Shown here: positions 49,625 through 60,189 of the stretch, piece by piece | How positions within the stretch are numbered: the first letter of the stretch is position 1 | Layout of the letters: each line of letters opens with the position of its first letter | Assembly (NCBI GenBank): GCA_040285825.1 | Contig: JAUPSS010000010.1 | Span: forward strand, 1,240,001-1,304,000 | Direction of reading: 5' to 3' | Origin: Eukaryota sp. TZLM1-RC | Lineage: Eukaryota; Metamonada: BaSk clade | DNA length: 64,000 nt | The notes under the pieces: generated by a model | Seen by the model: the letters and a program-made list of their open reading frames with translations, nothing else | What the model was told of the DNA's origin: nothing | Database searches by the model: none | Made by a program: the position numbers and the translations under genes

Positions 49625-50466
49625 TATTTAAGCTCAAAGAGCTTTAGAAATCGTTGTTTGAATACACTTTAAAATGCAAAAAACAATTCTATTGAACCAG
49701 AAAGTGGAATTCATTTTTTTACGTGATCTATTCAGTAAAACTTTTTTGAAGTTTTCAAAAAAGTGTGACCCTAAAGTGCAATATTGCTAAAAAGAAAAAT
49801 TGCAAAAAGCACAAACCGATATTTCACATGTTCGATTCTACCTATTTGTGCCAATGGTTCTTCATATTTTTTTATTTTCTTTTTTTCAGCGTTAGATAGC
49901 AGCGAATGAGCGGAATACACCAAAAGAGCAGCAAAATTTTTGCAGACATCTACTGAGACAACATCCATAACATTGAGAACACCATCGATCCCTGGAGCGA
50001 CTAAATCTGTCCTTCTTTTACCACAAAAATCATCAGTTTGATTTGGAGATAGCTTACAAACTAATGGTTCAATAAAAGCTTCTTTATTGAAACTTTTGCA
50101 CATGGCATATAATTGATCACGAACTGAGTCATGAACAATTGAGCGATAAGTTATAAAATATTTGCAGTTCCAAATATGGGAAAGCGTAACCACACTCTTG
50201 CATCGACAAATTAAATCATTAGGTAACGAACATGGTCATAAGAAACATCTCATTCTCATTGCAGTGGTCCATTGGTGATCATTAAGTAGAAGCTGTAAAT
50301 GTTGGCAATTTCGGAGATTAGGCAACTTGAGCAACTGTCTTCAAGATCAATCAAAAAGTTTGCAAAAACGGGACTTTTTTCTTTAGCCAAGCTAAGACGT
50401 ACAATATAATCCAAGTTTTCTAAGATTTTTTTCTGCAACTTTGCAAAAGTCAGTGGTAAGGAGAGC

Positions 50467-50606
50467 AAGCTTCTTGAAGGAAGTTCCACAATAGAGGAAA
50501 AACATTGCTCAATATTCTGAGAAATATTAATATTCAAAGCTTCTTGAAGGAAGTTCCACAATAGAGGAAAAACATTGCTCAATATTCTGAGAAATATTAA
50601 TATTCA
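50467..50606. repeat. 70-bp tandem duplication
   Basis: AAGCTTCTTGAAGGAAGTTC starts two identical consecutive units with spacing 70 bp. Confidence 0.92.
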
Positions 50607-50611
50607 AAGAA

Positions 50612-51650
50612 ATAAGAAACATTTCAAAAATTGGTGCAGAAAAATAGAATCGATGTTTTGCTCAATCATCCAATGTCAAAATTCATGAACAAAATTAGTT
50701 GAGAAATAATATATGCTTCGAACATTAAAAAAACGAATGACCAAAATGTTTGAGATATAAAGGTAAAAAATGATAAAAAAAATGTATGAAGATGCTTCTT
50801 TTGAAAATTTATGCAACCCGGCTGTTTTAGATCAAGATCTCTATTCATTACTATCCGAAAAAGATGTGTGCGAGAACAAGTCAGCAGATTCACTACTACT
50901 CACAATTGTGTCGTAAAGGTTGGGCTATCAGAATTTTCACTGTTTGTGACCAATGTACCACGAAGATTTGAAATTTGTGCTTATAATAAACCTTTTGTAG
51001 CAAAAGTGAGATTTTATTTGAATATCCCTATTGACGAACTTCTATTAAAAGAAACATGTGTTTCTTCTAATTCTTCGCAGTTCACTTTACGTCATGCGTT
51101 TAATTGCCCCAAATTGACAACTTATCGTTCCTCAATACATGAAGCTGTCAAGGACACTGTGTTTAATATGGCAAGAAATGCAAGATTACCGTGTATTAAG
51201 GAGCCTTTGCTGAGAGAAATACTGTCATTTAACTCTGAAGCTGTTGTTGATTTTGTATCCTGTAAGGTTGCAAGTGACACTTTGGTTCTAAAAAAGAACC
51301 TTAATCCTGTAAATGCACTTGAAAATAAAGCGAATGAAAAACATAGAAAATATGACAAGGATATCAAAGAAGCTCATGCTGATAGAAACAAACCATTTAT
51401 TTTTATTGTTTTGCTATTTTCTAAAACCGAAGACTATCAGTAGAAGCAGGAACTTTTTTGAATGATTTCCAAAAAATAGTTCAAGAAAAAACAATGAAAA
51501 AAATTGGTATCTTTTGGTGGCGGTCGCTTATTCAATTTGCTATAATGAATAGATTACCTCAGTTTTTTTACAAATAGATAGAAGCAATAGCAAGAGAACA
51601 AATAGATCAGGAATTTGTAGAAGAAATCTTGGCTCTATGAAGTTGGACCT
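50612..51650 (+). pseudogene. Family A-like LINE, continuation
   Basis: Forward frames: LRTLKKRMTKMFE, then NPAVLDQDLYSLLSEKDVCENKS, FVAKVRFYLNIPIDELLLKETC, the knuckle CVSSNSSQFTLRHAFNC, SIHEAVKDTVFNMARNARL, and the nuclease region SEAVVDFVSCKVASDTL. Diverged from the copies at 52-55 kb, with a missing RGD segment. Confidence 0.75.
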
Positions 51651-52180
51651 ATGAGTTATAATTTCATTTTAGTAAGTTTTGTAGATCAATAAAATAAAAC
51701 TATCTATCAATGAAGGATTTTAATGAAATGTTGTTTGAAGTTCACTATTCCATGGTCGTCGATTTATCAGTTCCCCCACTATCCCACTACTCCAACCGCC
51801 GTAGCAGAGGCAAATGTGCTCGAGTGTTTTGGTAAAAAGATATTTCTCCATAGAGAAGTCAGTGAAAGATTGAAAGTGTGTACTTTATTAACCCAATATT
51901 TTAAGCTTTCAGAAGACCTCAGAAAAGTCTCCAAATCCTACCTATTTTGATTTGAGTCAAAAAAATTTGATTGTTGAGGTTAAGACTGTGAATGGGGTTG
52001 AATTATTGGAAATTGACTTCAACATTTTAGAGAAGGTTTGCATTTCCAGTGAATTATTTTTTAGATCCATTGAGATGTCGTAGCAATGTTAACCCTATTT
52101 GTTACCTTCGACAGGGCTTTGATTCATGCTGTAATTTAATTGAATTAATTTATTCAATCTTTTTTCGATGTTTTGATGGT
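51651..52180 (+). other. Unassigned open frame between LINE copies
   Basis: A 75-codon frame at 51723-51950 (LTQYFKLSEDLRKVSKSYLF) and a later frame with VEVKTVNGVELLEIDFNILEKVC at 51966-52070 could be exons of a small or broken host gene. No domain recognised and no secure junction. Confidence 0.3.
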
Positions 52181-53640
52181 TAAAAAAGCGACATTATTCC
52201 GTTTTTGGAATTATTTCGAAAATTGTTAAAGGGGTATTTCAACATATTCTAATTTACATTTTGGTAATAGCATTTTGAGTTCATCAAATGGTGTAAAGCA
52301 AGGAGATCCGTTAGGACCTCTTTTGTTTTGTTTGGCCATTCATCCTATTTTACTGAAAATTCAAGAGATGTTTCCTTCACTAAAAATGATTGCATATATG
52401 GATGATGTTGTGCATATTGGTGACTTAAATATTGTGAAACAAGCAACTGTATGTTTTAAAGAATTATTTACCAAAATTGGTCTCCGACTTAATTTACTTA
52501 AATGTGTTTTGTTATCGAATTCTCCAGTTTCCACAATAGTTGATGGTATTAAAATTCAAGCCAAATTATATTCAATCGATGCTATTCGTCATTTGGGTTC
52601 GTTTTTAGGAAATAATGATGAAATTACCAAAAAATTGTTTGAAAAGTTGAAATCAATTTCTGAAAAAATTGACCGAATGATGAATTTAGATATACAAAAA
52701 CACATCAAATTTACCATTATAAGACTGTGTTTTAGTTCCAATTTTAATCATATATTTCGATCTACAAATCCTCTTGTCACTAGACCTTTGGCTCAGAAGT
52801 TTAATGAATTACGTGCAAAAGTTCTGTCACAATTACTGGGATATAAAATGTTCCAAATTCCAGATCATGCTTACCTTAGTCCACATTATGGCGGTTTAAG
52901 GTGGACGAAGGCTTCTATTCTTACCTCGTATGCTTTTTGTTGGTGGATGCAGAAATGCAATCTTTGAGTTTTCCGAAAGATTTGCAGATTGGGAAGATTG
53001 ATTGATGACAACGCAAAGTTTCACTGTTTTTGCATTAAATGAAGAAATTTCAACAATTGATGTAGAAAAATGGGTCGATGTTTTCCCCAATCATTCAATG
53101 GCAATATTCCAGAAAAAAATGTTTTAAATTTGGAGTACACTCTTCGAACATTACAGAAAAGATTGACTGGAATGTATAGAAATGATCTTTATAATAATAT
53201 ATGCAGCTCGGCTGTTTTAAATCAAGATCTTCACTCATTGTTATTGGAAAAGGGTGTTTGTGAAAACCAGTCATCAGATTCCTCACTGTTTGTAACCATT
53301 GTACCACGAAGATTTGGATTGTGTGCCACTAATGAAGCATTTGTAACAAAAATGAGATTTTATTTGAACATCCCCATTAACCAATTATTATCAAAAGAAA
53401 AATGTATTTGTTCGAATTCACCTCAACTCACTTTGCGCCATGCTCTAAATTGCTCTAAATTGATAACTTATCGTTCTTCATTACATGATGCTGTTAGAGA
53501 CACTGTTTTTCATATGACACGAACTGCAAGAATCTCGTGTGTCAAAGAGCCCCTGCTGAAGGAAACACTTTCTCTGAATAATATTGGTTCTGATGATAGA
53601 GGTGATGTTTCCATAAGTTTTGGCGGTAAATAAGTCACAT
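52181..53640 (+). pseudogene. Family A LINE copy (RT palm to nuclease)
   Basis: The best RT of the window: NGVKQGDPLGPLLFCLAIHP, IAYMDDVVHIGD (catalytic Asp pair present), LRLNLLKCVLLS and the thumb LSQLLGYKMFQIPDHAYLSPHYGG. After a frameshift near 52960: LEYTLRTLQKRLTGMYRNDLYN, knuckle CICSNSPQLTLRHALNC, HDAVRDTVFHM and the start of the nuclease (DDRGDV), where it is truncated. Confidence 0.85.
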
Positions 53641-53720
53641 AGAAAACTAATGAAGATTAACCTTCCCTTTTGCTGAGTTTAAAAAAACAGTATATATTGA
53701 TAGTTGTCTTTTAGTTGTCT

Positions 53721-54935
53721 CTTAGTCCACATATGGTGGTTTAGGTTGGACAAAGGCCTCTATTCTTATTTCATGTGCTTTTATCGGTGGATGCAGAGAT
53801 GCAATATTTGAGTTTTCTGAAAGATTTACTGATTGGGAAGATTTATTAATGACAACGCAAAGTTCTACTATTTTTGCATTAAATGAAGAAATTTCAAAAA
53901 TTGATAGAGAACAATGAAGTCGATTTTTTCTTCAATCATTCAATGGTAATATTCCTGAAAAGAATTTTTAAATTTAAAATACACTCTTCGAGCATTACAG
54001 AAACGATTGACTGGAATGTATGAAAAAGATCTTTATAATAATATATGCAGCTCGGCTGTTTTAAATCAAGATCTTCACTCATTGTTATTGGAAAAGAGTG
54101 TTTGTGAAAACAAGTCATCAGATTCTTCACTTTTTGTAACCATTGTACCACGAAGATTTGGATTGTGTGCCACTAATGAAGCATTTGTAACAAAAATGAG
54201 ATTATATTTAAATATCCCCATTAATCAATTATTATCAAAAGAAAAATGTATTTGTTCGAATTCACCTCAACTCACTTTGCGCCATGCTCTGAATTGCTCT
54301 GAATTGATAACTCATCGTTCTTCATTACATGATGCTGTTAGAGACACTGTTTTCAATATGGCACAAACAGCAAGAATATCGTGTATCAAAGAGCCCCTGC
54401 TGAAGGAAACACTTTCTCTGAATAATTTTGGTTCTGATGATAGAGGTGATGTATACTGTGATTGGATTGATAATTCTGAAGCTATTGTTGACTTTGTCTC
54501 ATGTAATGTTGCAAATGATACTTTGGTTCACAGAAGAAAACTTAATCCTGTGGCTGCTCTGGATTTTAAAGCAAAAGAGAAACATAGAAAATATGATAAA
54601 GATATTGAAGAGGCTAATTTCGATAGAAATACACAGCTGGTTTTTATTGCTTTCCCATTTTCGATAAATGGAAGATTATCAGTTGAAGCAGGAACTTGTT
54701 TGAATGACTTCCAAAAAATGGTGCAAAAAAACAATGAAAAGATTTGATATTTTTCTATGGCGTTCACGGATTCAATTTGCCATAATTAATAGATTACCAC
54801 GGTTTTTCAATCGAAGAGGAGAAGCTTTAGCTACACAGCAAGCAGATCAAGATTTTGTAGAGGAAATCTTGGTTCAATGATAGTCGTCCCATTAGTTATG
54901 AGTTAATTTAATTAAGTGTGCAAATTCAATAAATA
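53721..54935 (+). pseudogene. Family A LINE copy, 3' half
   Basis: Thumb remains (GGLGWTKASILISCAFIGGCRD), LRALQKRLTGMYEKDLYN, knuckle CICSNSPQLTLRHALNC, the complete nuclease segment DDRGDVYCDWIDNSEAIVDFVSCNVAND, and FDRNTQLVFIAFPFSING. The coding end is near 54747 and the 3' tail CCCATTAGTTATGAGTTAAT... is shared with the copy at 4743. Confidence 0.82.
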
Positions 54936-55734
54936 GAAAACTTTGAATGTTTTGCAATGGTTCTAATATCCATTTTTTCCCCTTGATTAAACTCTTCCCA
55001 ATAGCTTTGCTATGAAAGTCACCACATCAAAGAGTCCCCTGTGAGATATAGTCGCTTCACGCAACACCAAAACGTGCTAATCCACTTTTGTGAACAGAAA
55101 CACTTCTCGATTTTTAAATTTATTTTTTATTTAGAACCTTTTGTAGATCCAATGAATAGTTTCACTGATTCTCAGTCATTTGATATAGTTGAATGTTGTA
55201 TTTCTCCGAAGGCAGGAAAGAGGAGAAGAAAGAAAAGTCAATGAAGCGAGTGCACACCCACTCATGTATGATAGTTGCATGTTTGTTTTGTAGCTTTTGG
55301 GGTGTTTCTGCAATAAATTGAGTATGCTGGCTTGTCATTTATTGTTGAAACTTATAACCTGACTGCTGGTAATTATATGATGCACCAATTGTCTCTATAT
55401 TGTGTTTTTGCCCTGTATTTTTTGAGCAAAGTCTGTGTATTTTTCAGGTATGATTCTAACCATCAAATTACACGTCATAAGAGAATACCATAACCAAATG
55501 CAGCTACCATAACCAAATGGAGATTGTTCTGAAAGTATGGCCTTGATGTCACCAATTTATGGGAATATCTATTTTTCAGTGTGATATTTGAATTTATTAA
55601 AAAGATTCATATTAATGAAAAATTTGGAAATTCTGGAAAACAAAGTGAGATTTACGCTGGTAGTTCGGCCTATCGTTCAGATTATGTGAGATGTTCAATG
55701 GTTTGTTCGACCGACTTACCATTGAGTCGGACTG
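54936..55734. other. Intergenic with one short open frame
   Basis: A 67-codon frame (55041-55244) ends with SQSFDIVECCISPKAGKRRRKKSQ; a TTTATTTTTTATTTAG at 55115-55131 before it looks like an acceptor, so it might be a last exon. No domain or partner exon found. Confidence 0.3.
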
Positions 55735-56010
55735 TCACTTCGCAAACATAGAAATATAACAACAATTTGAATAAAAACTGTTAAGAGCATTAATGATTTT
55801 CTTAACGTTTTGCTTTGGGCATTTGGCTATCAGAGAATACTCTCTCTTTGTGGTAAATTTGGTTACACACCATGAACATGAATCAAATTTTCTCTCACAT
55901 ATTCGTGAGTTACCATTTGTTGTGGAGTCTCCGATTGATTCACAAATGAGGCGGAAAAGACGATTAAATTGATGATATTGGTTTGGGAAAACAATGTCGC
56001 AACAATGCAT
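55735..56010 (-). CDS. Small unrecognised protein
   Basis: 91-codon frame: MHCCDIVFPNQYHQFNRLFRLI ... KFTTKREYSLIAKCPKQNVKKIINALNSF. Composition looks like real coding sequence (balanced, with a basic Lys-rich helix at the end). A second frame from ATG 56060 (MPNGNKKIIVKQINDEECIV) overlaps its start and may be a true upstream exon joined by a short intron or a lost base. No family recognised. Confidence 0.4.
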   Translation of the reverse strand: MHCCDIVFPNQYHQFNRLFRLICESIGDSTTNGNSRICERKFDSCSWCVTKFTTKREYSLIAKCPKQNVKKIINALNSFYSNCCYISMFAK

Positions 56011-56069
56011 TCTTCGTCGTTGATCTGTTTAACAATGATTTTCTTGTTGCCGTTAGGCATTATGCTAGC

Positions 56070-56166
56070 TGTGTATATATGGGTTAGTTAAGGCGGGTTA
56101 AGATAAAGATAATTTTATTTAATGTTATTCTATATACTTAGGTACTCACTAGTGAGATACCTACAC
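56070..56166 (-). repeat. LTR-like sequence at the 3' end of the chromovirus fragment
   Basis: About 97 bp with TG...CA-like ends (TGTGTATA ... CCTACA). It contains the palindrome AGGTACTCACTAGTGAGATACCT in the position where the LTR at 22.2 kb also has a hairpin, and is preceded on the element's strand by a purine-rich GGGAGAAGGTGG. Length and sequence differ from the 155-bp LTR, so this is another family. Confidence 0.45.
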
Positions 56167-56187
56167 CACCTTCTCCCGTTTTCTTAA

Positions 56188-57268
56188 TTAAAATTGTTTA
56201 CAGTTGTTCTTCCGCTCCCTTTGCGGATAACGCTTTTGCTGAGGCACGGGGAGAGCCTGAGCTGCGTTGTTGGATTTTACAGATTTACGTTTTCTTTTAT
56301 TAGGTTTCTTATTAAATCGTTGATACGCTTCTGAATATCTGATAGAATGGAGTGGTTCCTCGGTAGTATCTCCACCAAACCATCTTACAGTACAGAAGGA
56401 TCCTTGAGCAGTATTGTACTCGTCAAGGATTTCTTCGATGACATGTTTACCTGAATCTGTGGCTGCGATTGCTTTAAGTAGATCGACATCGTTAGGATCG
56501 TCAGCGTTATAAATTTTACAGTCCCTTTTAGAGACCGTTGTTTGTTCACCAGTCGTCAGGTTCTTTATTAATAAGGTGGAGTTGGAAGGGGTTTCTAAAA
56601 CCAGATATGGGCCTAACCAAGATCCATGCAATTTATTAGGTTGTTTAGTCTTTCGAAGAATATAGTCACCAATATTAAATGTATTTTCATCTATGTTTTT
56701 CGTACTGGGTGTATTTAGTAGTTGGTGATGCTCTGCTTCTTCCCATCTTTTTTGAAGGCGTTCATTCTTATATTTGAGGTCTTGCAAAAGTGGTACATTG
56801 GATTCAAAATCGAAAATGCCTCCTAGGATGTTAGCAGGATCTGATCTTGGGCTGATAGATGACCCAAACATCAGTTCGTATGGAGTGTGATTTGTTATTC
56901 TACTTTTGGTTGAATTAATTAATAGTTGAGTTATAGGTACATATGTGGACCATGAATGATAGTCTTTGTAATCTATTAATAATTTCCTTATACATTGTAT
57001 CACATCTCGATGTTTTCTTTCAACCAATCCATTGCTCTCAGAATGGTAAGGAATTGATTTAGACACTTCGATTGACATTCTTTGGCAAAGCAAATTAAAT
57101 AATTCGTTGGCGAACTCAGGGCCATTGTCACTATGTATAGACATATGTATGTCAAAAATAGCGCAGACGTTCCATATCAAAGCATCTGCTACTTCTAAGG
57201 CATTAAGTTCTTTTAAAGGTACAAGTATTGTATACCTGGTAAATAAATCGTCGAAAACTAGTAAATAT
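56188..57268 (-). pseudogene. Integrase C-terminal half and chromodomain of a second Ty3/gypsy family
   Basis: Reverse-strand frame: VFDDLFTRYTILVPLKELNA (after the first Asp), IHSDNGPEF (second Asp), SESNGLVERKHRD (Glu), INSTKSRITNHTPYELMFG, then a PHGSWLGPYLVL-type strand region. It ends with a chromodomain-like FCTVRWFGGDTTEEPLHSIRYSEAYQRF and a basic tail (KRKRKS). Related to, but clearly different from, the element at 22-29 kb. Gag, protease, RT and the integrase N-terminus are missing. Confidence 0.85.
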
Positions 57269-57381
57269 TGATGCTGTATGGTTAGACATTGTACAGAATA
57301 GAGATAAAAGATAAAGATATTTATTCAATTTCACTGGCCCTTATAATGAGGATCTGTGGAAACAGATCCTCAAATATTCCT
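57269..57381 (-). repeat. LTR-like sequence fused to the integrase fragment
   Basis: TG...CTAACA boundaries as in the 155-bp LTR, the shared GGTTAGACATTG (antisense of a gag start MSN), and an inverted repeat GAGGATCTG...CAGATCCTC. It joins directly to mid-integrase on one side and interrupts the 5' part of Fanzor relic F3 on the other. Confidence 0.5.
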
Positions 57382-58735
57382 AACACAAGCAATTACAATT
57401 GCCCAATATAGCTCCAGTAGAGAGAAAAAACCTTGTCATATTTCTCCTGTTTCAACCACTGTAGGCCCTGGATATTTTCCTATTGATACAAGAACACTAT
57501 GAAGAATTGTTAAACAAACATTGATGGATGATTTATCATCTACACAGACACTGAAAATGTCCAATACATTAGCCCAAATTACGAAATTCAATCCACCTGA
57601 GCAATTTGACTTTTGGTCTAATATTCTCGATTTAAACCAACCAATGTTCAAACAGAAGAGCTATAAATTCAACAACATTATCCACACAGATGGATTTAAT
57701 ATTGCATTAGAATTTGTTCGTCAGGATTTACAAGGTCAGAAATGTAAGCCAGACAACAAGGCCAGAATTTCGGATTTATATATTGTTGACGTTGATGTTG
57801 ATACTTTTCAAGACAAACGAATTGTTGTTTGTGATCCTGGAAAACGTGATTTATTGTATTTTGGCAGCAAAAAGACTGATGAAGAACTAGCAATGGTGCC
57901 TGAACATGAAACGGAACAGCAAAGAAATAGTGGGGTGATGAACCAAGACAAGAAGTACAAATGGTTGAGAATGACTCAGATGTCCTGGTCTTTGAAAAGT
58001 AGGATGAATGAAAAGCAAAAACGATGGGCGATAAAGTATACTGAGGTAGATTGAAACAGGCACCAAATGATAGAGTCTAACGAAATGACAAATGAAGATG
58101 CAAACACCGAATTATCCGTGTTTGCTGCAAATTCAGCATCTCTTATAGATTTTTCCAACTTTGTGGTTGCCAAACTTCGGCAAGTTTTTTTGACAATTGA
58201 ATTTTACAGTCTTGACTTGTGGAGCATTCATAAAATGCAAGTTTTTATTCACAAGCAAAAGACTGAAAGTTGGTTGTTAAAAAGCCTTGTTCAGCATTTT
58301 GGTAATCCAAAAGACACTTTAATTCTAATGGGTGATTATGGTAAAAAAGGTTCCAAGAATTTGAAACATCAGAGACCTACTCGACACATTGGATGGATTC
58401 AATTTCTGAAAAGAAATGGATTTGAAGTATTGATGATTAATGAAGCTTTCACTTCAGCAAAATGTCCTGTTTGTTTTGAAAAGGTTGCTACGTTTTTGAA
58501 AGTAACAAATCCCAGATTCTATAGAAGAGAAAAGACTCCTGTTACTACATGTCATGGTTTATTAGCTTGTAATAGTGAGAGTTGCAAACACAGTAACAAA
58601 GGCTCAACAAAGCTCTTCAATAGAAATAAGCTGGCTTGTCTGAACATGTTTGCAATTGCTGAAGCCAGAATAAGTGGTAATGAAAGGGGTTTCATTGTAG
58701 TAGATAGTTTTTGTAATTATTCCACACAAAAATAG
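57382..58735 (+). pseudogene. Fanzor relic F3, sister of F2
   Basis: Starts abruptly after the LTR-like sequence. Frame: ITIAQ...SSREKKPCHIS, a TGA at 57501, then LAQITKFNPPEQFDFWSNILDL, RuvC-I VVCDPGKRDLLYF, a TGA at 58052, LILMGDYGKKGSKNLKHQRPTR, MINEAFTSAKCPVC (RuvC-II Glu, Cys pair), CHGLLACNSESC and NRNKLACLNM (RuvC-III with Asn in place of Asp). About 95 percent identical to F2 by eye; where F2 has a nonsense codon or frameshift, F3 is open, and the reverse. Ends at the shared terminus at 58762. Confidence 0.85.
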
Positions 58736-58769
58736 ATCGTGTACTTATGGGAATTTCCCACAGTACATA

Positions 58770-59699
58770 ATGCTGCACAACCTTATCCAAGACTCTTCTC
58801 GTACTGCTGCTGATAATGGTTACCTTCTTCAGTTTCCTGTCTGTAAGCTCACAATCCCTTTTTTCCCACATTGTAGCGAACCAAAGTCTCTCTTGTTGTT
58901 GCAGAAATCCAATGTTGATTACAAAAAACCTACGCATTCTGATCAATCCAAACGAAGATTAAATCCATTTTTGCCATTCGATCCTCATTCATTTGTGTGT
59001 GAAATAACGGATGAACATGTTATTCTCCTAAACAAATTTATCGCTATAGAAGGGCACTGTCTCATTGTTACTAAGAAATTTGTACCTCAATGGAGCCCAG
59101 TCACTCCTCTCGATTCATTAGCCTTGGCCAAAGTTTTGCTAGATATGGACTGTTTGGTGTTCTTTAATTGTGGTTCTCTCACTGGAGCTAGTCAACCGCA
59201 TAAACATTTTCAATTTTTGCCTCTACCACTTTCAAATGAGTGCTCTGTCTACTGTCCTTTGAATAACCTCATCAGTGACTCCAAACTTCCTTTTGGAGAA
59301 GTGTGTTCGCTTCCACAGTTCAAGTTCAATCATGCACTGGTTCGGTTTTCCGGCTATTCAAATGAGGAAGATTTCCAGCAATTGATTCATTCATCGTACA
59401 TCTCTATAATGGAAAGATTGGAGATACACACAGGTCATTACACGAAGCTGTTGGAGTGTCACAGATTTGAGGATGTTGATGATTTTTATGATGTTCAAGT
59501 AAATTTGCCTTGCTATTCGCTTATTGTCACTAGGAAGTTTATGTTTATCGTTCGTAGAAAAGCTGCCAGTGCATTTGGAATAGAAGCAAATTCATCAGCT
59601 TTTGCTGGTAGTTTGTTTGTAAGAACCCAAGAACAATTAGACCATGTTTCCAAAATTGGGCTTATTGGAGTGTTGGAGGAGCTGTCTGAGGAGAAGTAG
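58770..59699 (+). CDS. Ap4A phosphorylase / ATP adenylyltransferase (APA1/APA2 family)
   Basis: 309 aa, single exon, ATG 58770. Hallmarks: KRRLNPFLPFDPHSFVCEITDEHVILLNKF, HCLIVTKKFVPQWSPVT, VFFNCGSLTGASQPHKHFQFLPLPL (His144-x-His146-x-Gln, the catalytic HIT-related motif), and a C-terminal YSLIVTRKFMFIVRR...NSSAFAGSLFV. The enzyme phosphorolyses diadenosine tetraphosphate to ADP and ATP, controlling this alarmone in the cytosol. Length matches the yeast enzymes (about 320 aa). The start codon lies eight bases after the end of Fanzor element F3, so transcription probably starts inside transposon sequence. Confidence 0.92.
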   Translation: MLHNLIQDSSRTAADNGYLLQFPVCKLTIPFFPHCSEPKSLLLLQKSNVDYKKPTHSDQSKRRLNPFLPFDPHSFVCEITDEHVILLNKFIAIEGHCLIVTKKFVPQWSPVTPLDSLALAKVLLDMDCLVFFNCGSLTGASQPHKHFQFLPLPLSNECSVYCPLNNLISDSKLPFGEVCSLPQFKFNHALVRFSGYSNEEDFQQLIHSSYISIMERLEIHTGHYTKLLECHRFEDVDDFYDVQVNLPCYSLIVTRKFMFIVRRKAASAFGIEANSSAFAGSLFVRTQEQLDHVSKIGLIGVLEELSEEK

Positions 59700-60189
59700 T
59701 TATTGTTTTTGTATTATTAGTGTTGTTTCATTACGTTTATAAATATGAAGCACATTAGACAATACCATAAATGGTTAAATTATTAATTTTAAACCCCGTT
59801 AATACTACATCATCAAACACGTTTGAACTTGTGTAATTGAGTTGAATTACGTTTTTGCTTTACTTCAGAAGTTCCTTGATGATGAACAACAAAGATTTTG
59901 GTACTGTCTTTCCTGATATTCATATATTGTCTGCCAATCTTTCAATGACCATTAAATATGCTGATACTTATCTGATAGGGAAAAGTGCAACATATTCACA
60001 CCAGTAGCGTTATCGAATTCTTTAAATCCAGCACAACACAATTGAAGAAAAGTGAATTGCACAGCAACTAGTAGAAGACTAGAGAGTGTCTTCAAAAAAA
60101 ATTTGTGAGATCCTGTGAGACATTCGTAATAGTTCTGCTGCTGCGGTAGTTACTCAAATTCCCGTTATTGATGGACTTCTTCTGAAAAC
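59700..60189. other. Intergenic, no gene seen
   Basis: 3' flank of the Ap4A phosphorylase gene, AT-rich with no recognised feature. Confidence 0.45.

Larger units (their letters stand above)
49491..50611 (-). pseudogene. Family B LINE inserted in a family A-like copy
   Basis: Reverse-strand copy with the DxCxNF...KRRTDLVAPGIDG nuclease motif (Ala changed to Thr), the knuckle-flanking HDSVRDQLYAMCKSF, and LDYIVRLSLAKEKSPVFANFLIDL. Carries a 70-bp tandem duplication and a 15-bp-unit microsatellite at its 3' side. Confidence 0.78.
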
